Positions 43,409 through 51,688 of a stretch of DNA of 64,000 bases are shown here, in pieces. A model generated the notes under the pieces. That model did not search any database and was not told the DNA's origin. It saw only the letters and a program-made list of their open reading frames with translations. The first letter of the stretch is position 1. Every line of letters begins with the position of its first letter. The position numbers were made by a program, and so were the translations under genes. This DNA is from an uncultured Bacteroidales bacterium (GTDB taxonomy: Bacteria; Bacteroidota; Bacteroidia; Bacteroidales; UBA932), in NCBI GenBank assembly GCA_949294195.1, contig CASFGK010000028.1:62001-126000 (forward strand), read 5' to 3'.

Positions 43409-43424
43409 CTATATTGTATAGTTT
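43406..43424. promoter_or_regulatory. Perfect 8-3-8 inverted repeat upstream of BlaI locus 1
   Basis: AAACTATA-TTG-TATAGTTT is a perfect inverted repeat overlapping the -33 TTTG. It may be a second repressor site. It could instead terminate the minus-strand RHH-like gene, but the T run is short. Confidence 0.5.
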
Positions 43425-43445
43425 TATAAGAATGCCACTCTCATG

Positions 43446-43673
43446 TCAGAACAGTGTCGGATGATTGTCTTCCAGTTCGGTAAGAACCTTCTCCATGATG
43501 GCTTCACGGAAAAGAACAGCCTTGGTATGCACCTTGAAAAGGTCGCAGTATTTGGAAATCGCTGCCATTTCACTGTCATTAAGGTAAATGACCTGTCGGT
43601 GCTTCCTCACCAGAGACGCTTTCTGCTTCCTTAAATACTCAGGGTCAACTGAAATGGCGGATTTCTTTTTCAT
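43446..43673 (-). CDS. Small ribbon-helix-helix-like protein
   Basis: A 75-residue basic protein with no assigned function. The middle, RQVIYLNDSEMAAISKYCDL, has the strand-helix pattern of a ribbon-helix-helix DNA binder, and the helical end is FREAIMEKVLTELEDNHPTLF. The first 25 residues are rich in Lys and Arg. It stands alone between the BlaI promoter region and the arginine leader, on the minus strand. I do not recognise a specific family, and the RHH assignment is pattern based. Confidence 0.6.
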   Translation of the reverse strand: MKKKSAISVDPEYLRKQKASLVRKHRQVIYLNDSEMAAISKYCDLFKVHTKAVLFREAIMEKVLTELEDNHPTLF

Positions 43674-43774
43674 CGGCGTAGTTTATTTAATTATCCTGCA
43701 ATAACTTATATACGCAGAAACAAATTTTCTGAAAAAATTTCCGACAAAAATAGCAAATTATTCAGGAATTGTCT

Positions 43775-43782
43775 TACCTTTG
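43775..43782 (+). promoter_or_regulatory. -7 box of the arginine operon leader
   Basis: TACCTTTG inside the 17-base block GTCTTACCTTTGCGCCC that also precedes rpmE. The predicted transcript start is near 43787. A half-site-like AATTATTCA (43756-43764), similar to the right half of enterobacterial ARG boxes, lies just upstream; I give this little weight. Confidence 0.6.
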
Positions 43783-43790
43783 CGCCCGAT

Positions 43791-43868
43791 ATGATGGAAA
43801 CAGGTAACATATTTTCTCTCAGTTTCATGAATTCGGAAGTCCGATGCAGGTCTTTAGTCCGAATCTAG
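43791..43868 (+). CDS. Candidate arginine-rich leader peptide
   Basis: A 25-codon frame (start codons at 43791, 43794 and 43827) begins a few bases after the predicted transcript start and ends in SEVRCRSLVRI. Three of the last nine codons are Arg, written CGA, AGG and CGA. The stop codon overlaps a 9-bp RNA hairpin (43868-43891). The frame precedes an arginine biosynthesis operon by about 180 bases. The layout is that of a ribosome-stalling leader peptide sensing Arg-tRNA. The peptide is inferred from layout only. An alternative reading is that this strand is just the complement of an element on the minus strand. Confidence 0.45.
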   Translation: MMETGNIFSLSFMNSEVRCRSLVRI

Positions 43869-43915
43869 GAGGGTAACCGTACTTACCTTCCCAAATTCCA
43901 GAAACTTTTGTTACC
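43868..43915 (+). promoter_or_regulatory. Mutually exclusive RNA hairpins in the arginine leader
   Basis: GGAGGGTAA (43868-43876) can pair with TTACCTTCC (43883-43891), nine pairs with one G-U. Alternatively GGTAAC (43872-43877) can pair with GTTACC (43910-43915). The two structures exclude each other, as in attenuators. I see no clean hairpin plus T run in the remaining leader up to 44051, so the mechanism may not be transcription termination. Confidence 0.4.
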
Positions 43916-44051
43916 GGATTATTTTTCAAGAACCGAATACGAAGTTTAAAACAAGCATTTAATTGCAATTGACAATCCAGGTTTGTCTTGCCGTTAGGGG
44001 CTTTATGTGTTTTACCGTATATCTTCGGCATGACATTCCTGCAAAAAACAA

Positions 44052-44630
44052 ATGGAGATGGATATTGAAGTGATGGTGGCAGATGCAAGCCACGAAAAGT
44101 TCGCGCAGGAAATATGCGACGAGATGTATGTTTCAGCTCAGGAAAGAGGCACCGGAATAGCCAAGCGCAGCCCTGAGTATGTCATCGAAAAGATGAAAGC
44201 CGGCAAGGCTGTGATAGCGATTGCCGAAGACGGAAGATTTGCAGGATTCTCATATATAGAGACATGGGGAGGGAAACAGTATGTGGCCAACTCAGGTCTG
44301 ATAGTGGCGCACCCGTTCAGAGGGGCAGGACTTGCAAAGCGCATCAAGGAGCAGATTTTCCTGCTGTCCAGAAAAAAGTTCCCGCAGGCAAAGATATTCA
44401 GCATCACTACCGGTGCAGCAGTGATGAAAATGAATTACGAACTCGGCTTCAGGCCCGTGCCTTTTTCCGAACTCACCAATGACCCTGAGTTCTGGAAAGG
44501 ATGCCAGGGCTGCCGCAACTTCTCCATACTTGAAAAGAACAATTACCGCATGTGCCTGTGTACAGGTCTGTTATACGACCCCAAGGAGCACATCGCCATC
44601 AACAGGCTTGAAGTAAAAATCGCCCAGTAG
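44052..44630 (+). CDS. GNAT-family acyltransferase at the head of the arginine operon
   Basis: This 192-residue GNAT acyltransferase has an acyl-CoA-binding core in ANSGLIVAHPFRGAGLAKRIKEQIF (the RxGxA-like loop) and the usual C-terminal KMNYELGFRPVPF. An unusual Cys-rich end follows (KGCQGCRNF and YRMCLCTGLL). Its place as first gene of an arginine operon that lacks argA and argJ suggests N-acylation of glutamate, in this lineage probably succinylation. That role is inferred from context alone. The start ATG at 44052 sits behind a long leader with a candidate Arg-rich peptide, and argG follows after 42 bases. Confidence 0.8.
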   Translation: MEMDIEVMVADASHEKFAQEICDEMYVSAQERGTGIAKRSPEYVIEKMKAGKAVIAIAEDGRFAGFSYIETWGGKQYVANSGLIVAHPFRGAGLAKRIKEQIFLLSRKKFPQAKIFSITTGAAVMKMNYELGFRPVPFSELTNDPEFWKGCQGCRNFSILEKNNYRMCLCTGLLYDPKEHIAINRLEVKIAQ

Positions 44631-44672
44631 CCGGGGCAGTCGGTTCCATTCATCAATAAAAATCATAAAGTC

Positions 44673-45887
44673 ATGAATAACAACAAAGTAGTTCTCGCAT
44701 TCAGCGGAGGTCTCGATACATCGTTCTGCATACCTTATCTCATCAATGAAAAAGGACTTGAAGTCCATACAGTAATGGTCAACACAGGCGGTTTCTCCGC
44801 AGAAGAAGAAGCCGCAATAGAAAAGAAGGCTCTGGGCCTCGGAGCTGCATCTCACGTGAATATCAACGCCGTGGACACATACTACAGACACGGGCTCAAA
44901 TACCTCATCTTCGGAAATGTCCTCAAAAATGCGACATATCCGCTCTCGGTAAGCTCGGAGCGCGTCTTCCAGGCTCTTGAGGTGCTCAAGCATGTGAAAA
45001 GGGTCGGGGCGGAACATGTCGCGCACGGAAGTACCGGTGCGGGCAACGATCAGGTGAGGTTCGACATAGTATTCGAGATCCTCGCCCCTGAAGTGAAAGT
45101 CATAGCGCCGATCAGGGAGCTGGGCATCACCCGTCAGGAGGAAATCGACTACCTGCAGAAGCACGGCTTCAACTTCTCCTGGGAGAAAGCAAAATATTCT
45201 ATAAACCAGGGGCTTTGGGGAACAAGCATCGGAGGAGTGGAAACACTTTCATCAGAGGGTTACCTTCCGGAAGAGGCATATCCTACCAAAGTCACCAAAA
45301 CCGCACCGGAGCACATCAGGATAGGGTTTGAAAAAGGAGAGCCGGTATCGTTCAACGGAAAGAAAATGACTCCGGTGGAAGTGATCCTGGCTGTACGCGA
45401 GGCTGCCGCACCGTTCGGAATAGGAAGGGACACCCATGTAGGTGACACCATCATCGGCATCAAGGGCCGTGTCGCTTTCGAGGCTGCAGCTCCCCTGATT
45501 CTCATCAAAGCCCACCACCTTCTTGAAAAACACGTTCTCACCAAAGGACAGCTCTACTGGAAATACCAGATCTCCGTATGGTACGGGCAGCAGATGCACG
45601 AAGCCATGTATCTGGATCCTGTCATGAGGGACATGGAGGCAATGATGGACAATATGGAGCAGCACGTGACAGGTGAAGTGGAAGTGGCTCTCATGCCGTA
45701 TCATTTCTCTGTACTCGGATGCTCGAGCGAGCATGACCTGATGAGCTCGAAGTTCGGTTCATACGGGGAAATCAACAAGTCGTACACCGGCGCCGATGTA
45801 GTAGGGTTCACCAAGGTTCTGGCAAACCCGCTGAAAATCTACTACAGTGTGAACAACGAAAGTGCAGCTGACGCAATTTCCGAATAG
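44673..45887 (+). CDS. argG: Argininosuccinate synthase
   Basis: ArgG joins citrulline and aspartate with ATP to give argininosuccinate. The 404-residue protein shows the N-type PP-loop AFSGGLDTSFCIPYL, the substrate region HGSTGAGNDQVRFDI, REEIDYL-type contacts, and SINQGLWGTSIGGVETL. The gene begins 42 bases after the GNAT gene, and its stop lies two bases before argC, so the operon is tightly packed. argH, which would complete the pathway, is not in the window. Confidence 0.97.
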   Translation: MNNNKVVLAFSGGLDTSFCIPYLINEKGLEVHTVMVNTGGFSAEEEAAIEKKALGLGAASHVNINAVDTYYRHGLKYLIFGNVLKNATYPLSVSSERVFQALEVLKHVKRVGAEHVAHGSTGAGNDQVRFDIVFEILAPEVKVIAPIRELGITRQEEIDYLQKHGFNFSWEKAKYSINQGLWGTSIGGVETLSSEGYLPEEAYPTKVTKTAPEHIRIGFEKGEPVSFNGKKMTPVEVILAVREAAAPFGIGRDTHVGDTIIGIKGRVAFEAAAPLILIKAHHLLEKHVLTKGQLYWKYQISVWYGQQMHEAMYLDPVMRDMEAMMDNMEQHVTGEVEVALMPYHFSVLGCSSEHDLMSSKFGSYGEINKSYTGADVVGFTKVLANPLKIYYSVNNESAADAISE

Positions 45888-45889
45888 TC

Positions 45890-46879
45890 ATGAAGATAAG
45901 AGCAGCAATAGCCGGAGCGACAGGATATACCGGAGGAGAACTTCTCAGACTCCTGCTCCGTCATCCGGATGTGGAAGTCGTGGCGGCGACCACAACATCT
46001 TCGGAAGGGACACCCGTAAGCGATGTGCACAGGGACCTGCTGGGAGAAACGGATCTGAAATTCGGCACGGAACTCAACAGACCCGATGTCCTTTTCCTGT
46101 GTCTGGGTCACGGGCTTTCAAGACAGTTCATCGACACCCATGAGATAGAGCCGGACTGCAGGATCATAGATCTGGGCAACGATTTCCGACTCGACGGCAG
46201 CTATGCCGGAAGGGAATTCGTCTACGGTCTGTGCGAGCAGGACAGGGAGGCATGCCGCGATGCACACGACATAGCAAACCCAGGATGCTTCGCCACTGCC
46301 ATCCAGCTGGCCCTTCTGCCGCTGGCTTCAGCCGGACTGCTTTCCGATGAAGTGCATGTCACGGCCATAACAGGGTCTACCGGCGCAGGCAAAAAGCTGT
46401 CCGAGACATCGCATTTCAGCTACAGGACTGACAACATTTCCATATACAAGCTCTTCACACACCAGCACCTTGCGGAAATCAGGCAGAACATAGGGAATCT
46501 GACATCTGCAGTATCTGGGAAAGCCTGCCCCGCAGTGAACTTTGTCCCGATGAGAGGCGACTTCGCCAGAGGAATATTCGCAAGTGTCTATACCAGAGCC
46601 GACAGGGACTACAGCAAAGACGCATACAGGGAGCTTTTCGACAGGTACTATGAGGCTTCCCCCTTTGTCTTCCATTCCGAGTCGCCTGTATCCATGAAGG
46701 AAGTGACCAACACCAACAAGGGTCTTCTTCATGTAGAAGTGCATGACGGATACGTACATATCGCTTCGGCAATCGACAACCTGCTCAAAGGGGCAAGCGG
46801 CCAGGCCGTACAGAACATGAATCTGATGTTCGGACTGGAAGAGACTGCAGGGCTTTCGCTGAAGGGGTCGGCATTCTGA
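45890..46879 (+). CDS. argC: N-acyl-gamma-glutamyl-phosphate reductase
   Basis: ArgC reduces N-acylglutamyl phosphate to the semialdehyde with NADPH. The 329-residue protein starts with the Rossmann motif RAAIAGATGYTGGELLRLL. The catalytic Cys lies in IANPGCFATAIQLALLPL, and the family-typical HFSYRTDNISIYKLFTHQH and GKACPAVNFVPMRGDFARGIFASVY follow. In this operon the acyl group is probably succinyl rather than acetyl, since the carbamoyltransferase carries the succinyl-type residue. It starts two bases after argG, and 114 bases separate it from argD. Confidence 0.95.
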   Translation: MKIRAAIAGATGYTGGELLRLLLRHPDVEVVAATTTSSEGTPVSDVHRDLLGETDLKFGTELNRPDVLFLCLGHGLSRQFIDTHEIEPDCRIIDLGNDFRLDGSYAGREFVYGLCEQDREACRDAHDIANPGCFATAIQLALLPLASAGLLSDEVHVTAITGSTGAGKKLSETSHFSYRTDNISIYKLFTHQHLAEIRQNIGNLTSAVSGKACPAVNFVPMRGDFARGIFASVYTRADRDYSKDAYRELFDRYYEASPFVFHSESPVSMKEVTNTNKGLLHVEVHDGYVHIASAIDNLLKGASGQAVQNMNLMFGLEETAGLSLKGSAF

Positions 46880-46993
46880 TTCATCTGTCTCCCGTTCCCT
46901 AATGCAGGAAATCAACTGCCATCTTGAGCGGAGACACAGGCCGGAAGTGAAAGGACTGCAGGCCAACATCAGAAAAAAGAATAACGCAAAAAA

Positions 46994-48127
46994 ATGGAAC
47001 TTTTCAAGACATACAGACTTTGGGACATCGAACCGGTAAGAGGACTCGGTACCGCACTTTGGGACAAGGACGGGAAAGAATACACTGACCTCTACGGAGG
47101 ACACGCGGTGATATCCATCGGGCATTCGCATCCTCACTATGTGAAAATGCTTTCGGAGCAGCTTTCAAAACTGGGATTCTACTCGAATGCCGTGCAGAAT
47201 TCCCTCCAGAAGGAGCTTGCCCGCAGGCTCGGCAAGGCCTGCGGATACGATGACTACTCCCTATTCCTGTGCAACAGCGGGGCGGAAGCGAACGAGAATG
47301 CCATGAAACTCGCGTCTTTCCACACAGGCAAGGGCAGGATACTGGCATTCGGAAAGTCATTCCACGGAAGAACCTCCGGAGCTGTAGCCGCTACGGACAA
47401 CCCCAAGCTCCGCTCCCCTTTCAATGCCACTTCAAACGTGACATTCGTCCCTCTGAACGACCTTGACTCCACAGAAAAGGAACTTTCGTCCGGTGAATAC
47501 GCCGGTGTCATCATAGAGGGAATCCAGGGAGTGGCAGGAATATACGAACCGTCAGACGAATTCCTCAAAGAGCTGAGAAGACTGTGCTCCGCATACGGTG
47601 CAATGCTAATACTTGACGAAATACAGTCCGGTTACGGAAGGACAGGCAAATTCTTCGCCCACCAGTTCTCCGGCATCAGGGCGGACATCATCACCACAGC
47701 CAAAGGCATGGGCAACGGATTCCCTATAGGAGGAGTATTGATCACACCTGAAATCAAAGCCGAATACGGTATGCTCGGAACCACTTTCGGAGGAAACCAT
47801 CTGGCATGTACCGCAGCACTTGCAGTCCTTGATGTGATTGAAAACGAACACCTTGTGGAAAATGCGGCAAAAACGGGCGAATATTTCCGCACGGCGTTCC
47901 ATCCGGGCGGACATCTGCACAAGGTCCTGAAAGAATACAGGGGGAAGGGACTTATGATAGGACTGGAAATAAAAGACGAATACGCCGGACTGCGCGACCG
48001 TCTGCTGTTTGAAAAGCACTATTTCACAGGTGCGGCAGGAGCACACGTAATACGTCTTCTGCCGTCTCTGACGATTTCCCAGAAGACAGCCGAAGGGTTC
48101 ATGGCAGCAGTGGAATCACTTGCCTGA
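46994..48127 (+). CDS. argD: Acylornithine aminotransferase (class III PLP enzyme)
   Basis: ArgD transaminates N-acylglutamate semialdehyde to N-acylornithine. In the 377-residue protein the PLP-binding Lys lies in DIITTAKGMGNGFPIGGVL, and the family's YTDLYGGHAVISIGHSHPHYV, LFLCNSGAEANENAMKLA, FGKSFHGRTSGAVAATDN and ILDEIQSGYGRTGKFFAHQ are intact. It lies between argC and the succinylornithine carbamoyltransferase, so N-succinylated substrates are likely. The 114-base gap before it contains no promoter box that I recognise. Confidence 0.93.
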   Translation: MELFKTYRLWDIEPVRGLGTALWDKDGKEYTDLYGGHAVISIGHSHPHYVKMLSEQLSKLGFYSNAVQNSLQKELARRLGKACGYDDYSLFLCNSGAEANENAMKLASFHTGKGRILAFGKSFHGRTSGAVAATDNPKLRSPFNATSNVTFVPLNDLDSTEKELSSGEYAGVIIEGIQGVAGIYEPSDEFLKELRRLCSAYGAMLILDEIQSGYGRTGKFFAHQFSGIRADIITTAKGMGNGFPIGGVLITPEIKAEYGMLGTTFGGNHLACTAALAVLDVIENEHLVENAAKTGEYFRTAFHPGGHLHKVLKEYRGKGLMIGLEIKDEYAGLRDRLLFEKHYFTGAAGAHVIRLLPSLTISQKTAEGFMAAVESLA

Positions 48128-48158
48128 CCCCTTCAGTATGGAACCATAAAGACAGACA

Positions 48159-49106
48159 ATGAAAAATTTTACCTCAATCCTCCAGCTCGGCGACATAAAG
48201 GAAGCCGTCAGAAAAGCAGAATACGTGAAAGCCAACCCTTTCGCGGACCAGGAACTCGGCAGGAACAAGACCCTGCTGATGCTCTTCTTCAACTCTAGCC
48301 TGCGTACAAGGCTCAGCACCCAGAAAGCCGCCATGAATCTGGGAATGAACGTAATGGTACTCGACGTCAACCAGGGTGCATGGAAACTCGAGACCGAGCG
48401 CGGTGTAGTTATGGACGGCGACAAGCCTGAGCATCTTCTGGAAGCCATACCGGTAATGGGATGCTACTGCGACGTGATAGGAGTACGCTCCTTTGCCAGG
48501 TTCGAAAGCAAGGAAGACGACTACGGGGAGAAAATTCTCGGACAGTTCGTCAGACATTCCGGCAAGCCCGTCTTCAGTATGGAAGCGGCTACCAGACATC
48601 CGCTCCAGACATTTGCCGACATCATAACGATTGAAGAATACAAGAAAAAAGACCGCCCGAAAGTAGTGATGACATGGGCCCCGCATCCGAAAGCGCTTCC
48701 CCAGGCAGTGCCTAATTCATTTGCCGAAGGCATGCAGATGACAGACTATGAATTCGTCATCACCCATCCCCACGGCTATGAACTGGACCCGGAATTTGTC
48801 GGGAACGCCCGTATAGAGTATGACCAGGACAAGGCTCTGGAAGGAGCGGATTTCGTATATGCGAAAAACTGGTCGGCATATCAGGGGGAAAACTACGGCA
48901 AAGTCCTGAGCATGGACAGGTCCTGGACAGTGGACAGCAGAAAGATGGCCCTTACGGACAACGCTTACTTCATGCACTGCCTTCCTGTAAGAAGGAACAT
49001 GATTGTCACGGATGATGTAATCGAGAGTCCGCAGTCGATAGTCATTCCTGAAGCGGCCAACAGGGTCGTCTCCGCCCAGACAGTCCTGAAGGAAATGCTG
49101 AAATAA
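48159..49106 (+). CDS. argF': N-succinylornithine carbamoyltransferase
   Basis: This enzyme carbamoylates N-succinyl-L-ornithine in the arginine pathway of Bacteroidota, replacing ordinary ArgF. The 315-residue protein has the carbamoyl-phosphate loop FFNSSLRTRLSTQKAA, MEAATRHPLQTFADI, the phosphate-region MTWAPHPKALPQAVPNSFAE, and the conserved HCLPVRRN. Pro90 (MDGDKPEHLL) is the residue that in the well studied Bacteroides enzyme selects succinylornithine, whereas N-acetyl-type enzymes have Glu there. The pathway therefore probably uses succinylated intermediates. It is the last gene of the operon and converges with the BF3164-like gene after ten bases. Confidence 0.95.
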   Translation: MKNFTSILQLGDIKEAVRKAEYVKANPFADQELGRNKTLLMLFFNSSLRTRLSTQKAAMNLGMNVMVLDVNQGAWKLETERGVVMDGDKPEHLLEAIPVMGCYCDVIGVRSFARFESKEDDYGEKILGQFVRHSGKPVFSMEAATRHPLQTFADIITIEEYKKKDRPKVVMTWAPHPKALPQAVPNSFAEGMQMTDYEFVITHPHGYELDPEFVGNARIEYDQDKALEGADFVYAKNWSAYQGENYGKVLSMDRSWTVDSRKMALTDNAYFMHCLPVRRNMIVTDDVIESPQSIVIPEAANRVVSAQTVLKEMLK

Positions 49107-49116
49107 GCGTCATCGG

Positions 49117-50265
49117 CTATTCCTCAGGTATGTCATACGACCTGACGGAATAGTCCCCGTTGTCGATGATATAGAATTTCCCTCCTTTCCCGTCGACCAT
49201 CAGGTGGCCTTCCCTGTCAAGACGGTACATGCACTGCGGCTCGCCTGTGAAACTGTATGTCTGGACCATCGTGAAAGGCTCGAATGGAGCCTCTTTCCCG
49301 CCATATATCCTGGAAAGGTTTCCGCTGCCGAACTCGAAGTCTGCAAGATACAGGCAGTTCCTGCCGACATGGACCTGTCCGCGATAGTATCCCTGGATAT
49401 AGTTCCATCTGGAGTCCCCATAGTTGCCGGCATACTTGAAAAAGTCCAAAGTCCGGACACCTGACCCGTCCATCTTCATGAACTTGAGCACCTTGAACTG
49501 CTCATAGGCATATACGGCATACTTTCCTCTCTTGTATACGGCGGATATGCCCCACGGGAAGAACTTCATGTTGTAGCCCGGATAGCCGGGAAGGTTCAGA
49601 CTGTACAGCTTCACGGCTTCATCCGTACCCCTTGCAGTGCGGTACAGCGACCTCTCTTCCGCATCGGACCTGATATCGATGGATGAAAACCAGAAATGCT
49701 TCCTGTCCATGTAAGTCGGCAGGATGTCGTCGTATGACATGGTATTGTACGGTCTGGCATATACCGCACCTGAATCGGCCTGCTGAAGTTCAAGGGACTC
49801 TGTCAGAAGATCTATCCTTCCGTTTATCCTGTTTCTGATGCCGCACAGGACGCCCTTCAGGTCCGTACAGAAGAAATCAAGCCCGTCCGATGAAATCAGA
49901 TACGGCATGGCGACTGTCTTTACCGGAACGAATCCGGGGAACGAGAATACATGCAGTTTCTCTGTCTTGATGTCTGCCGCTACCAGCAAGTCATCATCCT
50001 GCCAGAGCTTGTAGACTACGATCGTACCTGGCAGACTGTCCAGAACCTTTTCCCCTTTAAGGGTATACAGGGTCTTGAAGTCTTCGGTCCCGACCTGGAA
50101 TGTACCTGCAGCAAAATATTCGCTGCATGACACCAGACACAGGCAGAACAGTACAGCGGAAACCACTGCAAGTCTGGAGGACAATACTTTAAGGAGAGCA
50201 GCCGGACGGATGCCGGCCCTCCCCTTCTGTGTGACATTCCCAATATTTATGTCAGATGCCGTCAT
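49117..50265 (-). CDS. BF3164-like lipoprotein (beta-propeller)
   Basis: This 382-residue lipoprotein resembles the BF3164-like family of Bacteroidales. A basic N-terminal stretch precedes a hydrophobic segment and the lipobox LVSC (about residue 47), so the true start may be a later Met or alternative codon giving a shorter signal. The rest is predicted all-beta, with blade-like repeats such as LHVFSFPGFVPVKTVAM, KHFWFSSIDIRSDAEE and CMYRLDREGHLMVDGKGGKFYIID, consistent with a six-bladed propeller. Function unknown. It follows the second M56 gene by six bases on the same strand, so it may share its transcript and regulation. Confidence 0.8.
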   Translation of the reverse strand: MTASDINIGNVTQKGRAGIRPAALLKVLSSRLAVVSAVLFCLCLVSCSEYFAAGTFQVGTEDFKTLYTLKGEKVLDSLPGTIVVYKLWQDDDLLVAADIKTEKLHVFSFPGFVPVKTVAMPYLISSDGLDFFCTDLKGVLCGIRNRINGRIDLLTESLELQQADSGAVYARPYNTMSYDDILPTYMDRKHFWFSSIDIRSDAEERSLYRTARGTDEAVKLYSLNLPGYPGYNMKFFPWGISAVYKRGKYAVYAYEQFKVLKFMKMDGSGVRTLDFFKYAGNYGDSRWNYIQGYYRGQVHVGRNCLYLADFEFGSGNLSRIYGGKEAPFEPFTMVQTYSFTGEPQCMYRLDREGHLMVDGKGGKFYIIDNGDYSVRSYDIPEE

Positions 50266-50271
50266 GACAGC

Positions 50272-51684
50272 CTATTTTGACCGGAACATTACAGGAAACA
50301 CGAATTCGACTTTGACAGTCTTTCCGTTGTTTTTTCCCGGAGTCCATTTCGGAGAAGCCTTTACAGCATCGACAGCTGCCTTGTCCAGTGCAGGATGAGC
50401 GCCTCTGAGAACCTTCACATCCGTGACTGATCCGTCCTCGCTGATAACGAACTGGATAACGACACGTCCGTTGATTCCGGCTTTTATCGCTTCCTCGGGA
50501 TAAACCAGATTCTCACATAGCCATCCGGCAAATTCAGAAGGGTCTTTCCCGTTGAACAGAGGCTTCTCCTCGACGTTCTCGTACATTACAATCTCGTCGT
50601 CGTCAGTCTGAACGGCACGGTAGGTTTTGATATCTGTCCCTCCGTCCGTCCCTACGGCTACGGCATACTCGAGCTTCTGCTCCGGAACGCTGTCTGCAAC
50701 TGCAACGGGATTCCCGGAAATTTCCGTATCAGTGGAAATTTCACTAACTTTGTCTGATGGTGCAGGACGGCTTGCCGAGAAAACGAAAAGCAGGCACGCA
50801 AGCACCGGGAGCAGCGCAAGCGACTTCGCATACGCGCTCTTTGAGGTCTGATTCTGTAACATCATGGTAATACGGTTTTTAAGGTTACTGTGATTGAAGC
50901 TGTTGGCTATGCTGTGGTAGGCCGAGCCAGCAGCTTTTTTTATTAATAGTGTCTGATATTCACGTGCATCGGCTCCGCTCATGAGCACAGTCCTGTCTGC
51001 GCTGTATTCATGTATCTGGCGGAGCGAGTACTGCATGAGCCATGAAACGGGGTTGAACCAGAGGATACATGTAAAAAGCTCCGTGACAATGACATCCCAT
51101 GAATGTCCGCGGCTGATATGCCCCATTTCATGGAGGATGATATCCTTGCCGTCGCTTTCCATATCCCGGCGGCTTATGACTATATCCCGCATCCAGCTGT
51201 ACGGAGCCGTACCGATGTCTTCCGCAAGATGAAGGCGAACCTGCCTGCCGCATCCGCTCTCCCGGGCACACTGGCTCAGAAGAGAGTCGTACTCATGTGT
51301 CAGCGGGCACCGTCCGAGCCTGACATGCAGCCTGACATGCGATGCGGCATATCCCGCAAAGACCGCTACGGCTCCGGACACATAAATGTATCCCAATATG
51401 GCAAGCCAGTCCACATCCGCATGTGTCCCTTCCGGCCACAACACTTCCGCCTCTACGCCGGACATGATCATATTCACACTCTCCGCAGCCTCCGCTTTTT
51501 CAGGAAACAGATCAGGCACAGGCACATATATGAACGGAAGGATCATAGACAAGACAATCGCCCCGATCCACAACCCTCTGATATACTCATGCTGCGTCTC
51601 CCTCTCCATCAATATCCTGATGAAAAGATAGAAAAGTACGGCAGCCACCGATACTTTCAGCAGATATGCAAGCATCTCTTCCAT
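50272..51684 (-). CDS. BlaR1-like M56 sensor metallopeptidase with C-terminal TonB domain
   Basis: This 470-residue protein has N-terminal membrane helices, an M56 zinc-protease domain with HEMGH at residues 185-189, and a long extracytoplasmic tail. The tail ends in a TonB C-terminal domain (about residues 385-470): YPEEAIKAGINGRVVIQFVISEDGSVTDVKVLRGAHPALDKAA and WTPGKNNGKTVKVEFVFPV. Other helices lie near 93-113 and 300-320. The start at 51684 is the MEEMLAYLLKV Met; the longer frame upstream overlaps the repressor gene. The BlaI gene ends four bases upstream of it on the same strand. I infer a repressor-protease pair. Confidence 0.9.
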   Translation of the reverse strand: MEEMLAYLLKVSVAAVLFYLFIRILMERETQHEYIRGLWIGAIVLSMILPFIYVPVPDLFPEKAEAAESVNMIMSGVEAEVLWPEGTHADVDWLAILGYIYVSGAVAVFAGYAASHVRLHVRLGRCPLTHEYDSLLSQCARESGCGRQVRLHLAEDIGTAPYSWMRDIVISRRDMESDGKDIILHEMGHISRGHSWDVIVTELFTCILWFNPVSWLMQYSLRQIHEYSADRTVLMSGADAREYQTLLIKKAAGSAYHSIANSFNHSNLKNRITMMLQNQTSKSAYAKSLALLPVLACLLFVFSASRPAPSDKVSEISTDTEISGNPVAVADSVPEQKLEYAVAVGTDGGTDIKTYRAVQTDDDEIVMYENVEEKPLFNGKDPSEFAGWLCENLVYPEEAIKAGINGRVVIQFVISEDGSVTDVKVLRGAHPALDKAAVDAVKASPKWTPGKNNGKTVKVEFVFPVMFRSK

Positions 51685-51688
51685 GTTC

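Noticed and set aside
43825..44088. An 87-codon minus-strand frame and a GGGAAGG...GACCTGC string that recalls the 3' part of a cobalamin riboswitch
   Set aside because: The conserved riboswitch core is missing on that strand, the next minus-strand gene is not a B12 gene, and the plus strand has a promoter and an arginine operon. I treat the frame as the complement of the leader.
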